DNA of 34,141 bases, from positions 1-34,141 of the forward strand of contig PQAS01000059.1 in assembly GCA_003104905.1 (NCBI GenBank), given 5' to 3'. Shown piece by piece: positions 33,567 through 34,141 of the stretch (the first letter of the stretch is position 1; each line of letters begins with the position of its first letter). A program made the translations under genes and the position numbers. The notes under the pieces are model-generated. The model was not told where the DNA came from and did not search any database. It worked only from the letters and a program-made list of their open reading frames with translations. This DNA is from Candidatus Methanoperedentaceae archaeon (GTDB lineage Archaea > Halobacteriota > Methanosarcinia > Methanosarcinales > Methanoperedenaceae).

Positions 33567-34141
33567 TCAGGTGTCTGTAAAATCCATTAAACGGCTTTCC
33601 TTCTTTTTTATTTCCTCAGGTAATAGTTCATCTGATTTAGTAATCTTTTTCACAATATCACCTACGATTTCTCTTTCTTCTATCTGTAAACTATAATATT
33701 TTTGAATATCTTTGGTTTCAACGATTTCTATAGCTCTAATAATAGGTTTGATACGTTCCTCATACTTATTTCCGTACAATTTTATTATCTCATCAACTGC
33801 TACTTTAACAATTTGAAGATCCCCTGAATATGCGGCACTTTTCAAGAAATTTATCGTCAACATGGTAACTTTATCTTCTTTTAGCTCTGTGCTAATTTTA
33901 TGAACCACTTTCATGAATTTAGTTGAATTTCCACGGTTTCCAGCCCCTAATTCATCGAGGGCAAAATTGAAACAAATTTCTATAGTGCCTTCAATAAAAA
34001 CTTCATCTTTCGGAAAGATCTCAACAGCATTATTGAAAGCCTCAAGAGCTTCTTCATATCTTTCGAGATTTCCTAAAGCAGCCCCTTTCCTCGACAATGC
34101 ATATCCATCCTTCGGGTCAATCTCGATTGCTTTATTAAAAG
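33567..34141 (-). CDS. TPR-repeat protein, 5' end outside the window
   Basis: The frame is open through the right edge, so the start lies beyond the window. At the edge it reads FNKAIEIDPKDGYALSRKG and then LGNLERYEEALEAFNNAVEI, two successive 34-residue tetratricopeptide repeats. The rest (about 150 residues to the stop at 33567) is helical but lacks the TPR consensus. TPR proteins are protein-interaction scaffolds, and no specific partner can be named. A TTG at 34097 is not a credible start because the repeat pattern continues upstream of it. Confidence 0.85.
   Translation of the reverse strand, partial: FNKAIEIDPKDGYALSRKGAALGNLERYEEALEAFNNAVEIFPKDEVFIEGTIEICFNFALDELGAGNRGNSTKFMKVVHKISTELKEDKVTMLTINFLKSAAYSGDLQIVKVAVDEIIKLYGNKYEERIKPIIRAIEIVETKDIQKYYSLQIEEREIVGDIVKKITKSDELLPEEIKKKESRLMDFTDT

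Overview
The window looks like chromosomal DNA of a euryarchaeon, most likely from the Methanosarcinales / ANME-2 / Methanoperedens neighbourhood. That placement is inferred from gene content; no marker was compared by search. The archaeal signs are an archaeal-type PheS, the Hel308 helicase, a type II methionine aminopeptidase, a heteromeric-looking cis-prenyltransferase, a PGF-CTERM surface protein, TATA-box promoters such as TTTAAATA at about 25 to 35 bases before starts, and a tRNA gene without encoded CCA.

Layout. 1-7.2 kb: pheS (minus), hel308, a cis-prenyltransferase pair in convergent orientation (a catalytic subunit and an NgBR-like partner), a fused lipid-kinase-like/DUF92 membrane protein and a tRNA-Arg(CCG) whose 5' end overlaps that gene. 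7.2-9.9 kb: two unlisted small ORFs, then a UbiB/ABC1 kinase with a phasin-like partner. 10-13.2 kb: an AT-rich accessory segment with a DUF4145 protein, a RelA/SpoT-type synthetase and a divergently transcribed small membrane protein interrupted by an in-frame stop. 13.2-18.7 kb: a radical SAM gene, a decayed TnpB element that appears to supply the start of an EamA transporter, methionine aminopeptidase, a TatD-associated radical SAM protein, a winged-helix regulator and a small membrane protein that both seem to use non-ATG/GTG/TTG starts (CTG and ATT), and a TIM-barrel isomerase. 18.7-22.4 kb: exported proteins (beta-helix PGF-CTERM protein, cupredoxin-like lipoprotein, thioredoxin) and ThiI. 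22.4-24.5 kb: gene-poor and AT-rich, with a separated toxin-antitoxin pair and a toxin remnant. 24.7-26.5 kb: a membrane protein, a nucleoside deoxyribosyltransferase, an iron-sulfur flavoprotein and an unknown gene. 26.5-31.9 kb: a bacterial-style queA-tgt-ruvC-ruvA-ruvB cluster with a zinc-ribbon protein and a phosphoribosyltransferase/acetyltransferase fusion between ruvA and ruvB. 31.9-34.1 kb: DUF447 and CitG-like genes and a partial TPR protein.

The three most notable points are the bacterial queuosine plus RuvABC cluster in an archaeal context carrying a novel-looking fusion protein, the two neighbouring cis-prenyltransferase subunits with complementary motif loss beside a putative prenol kinase fusion, and the consecutive genes with CTG and ATT starts.
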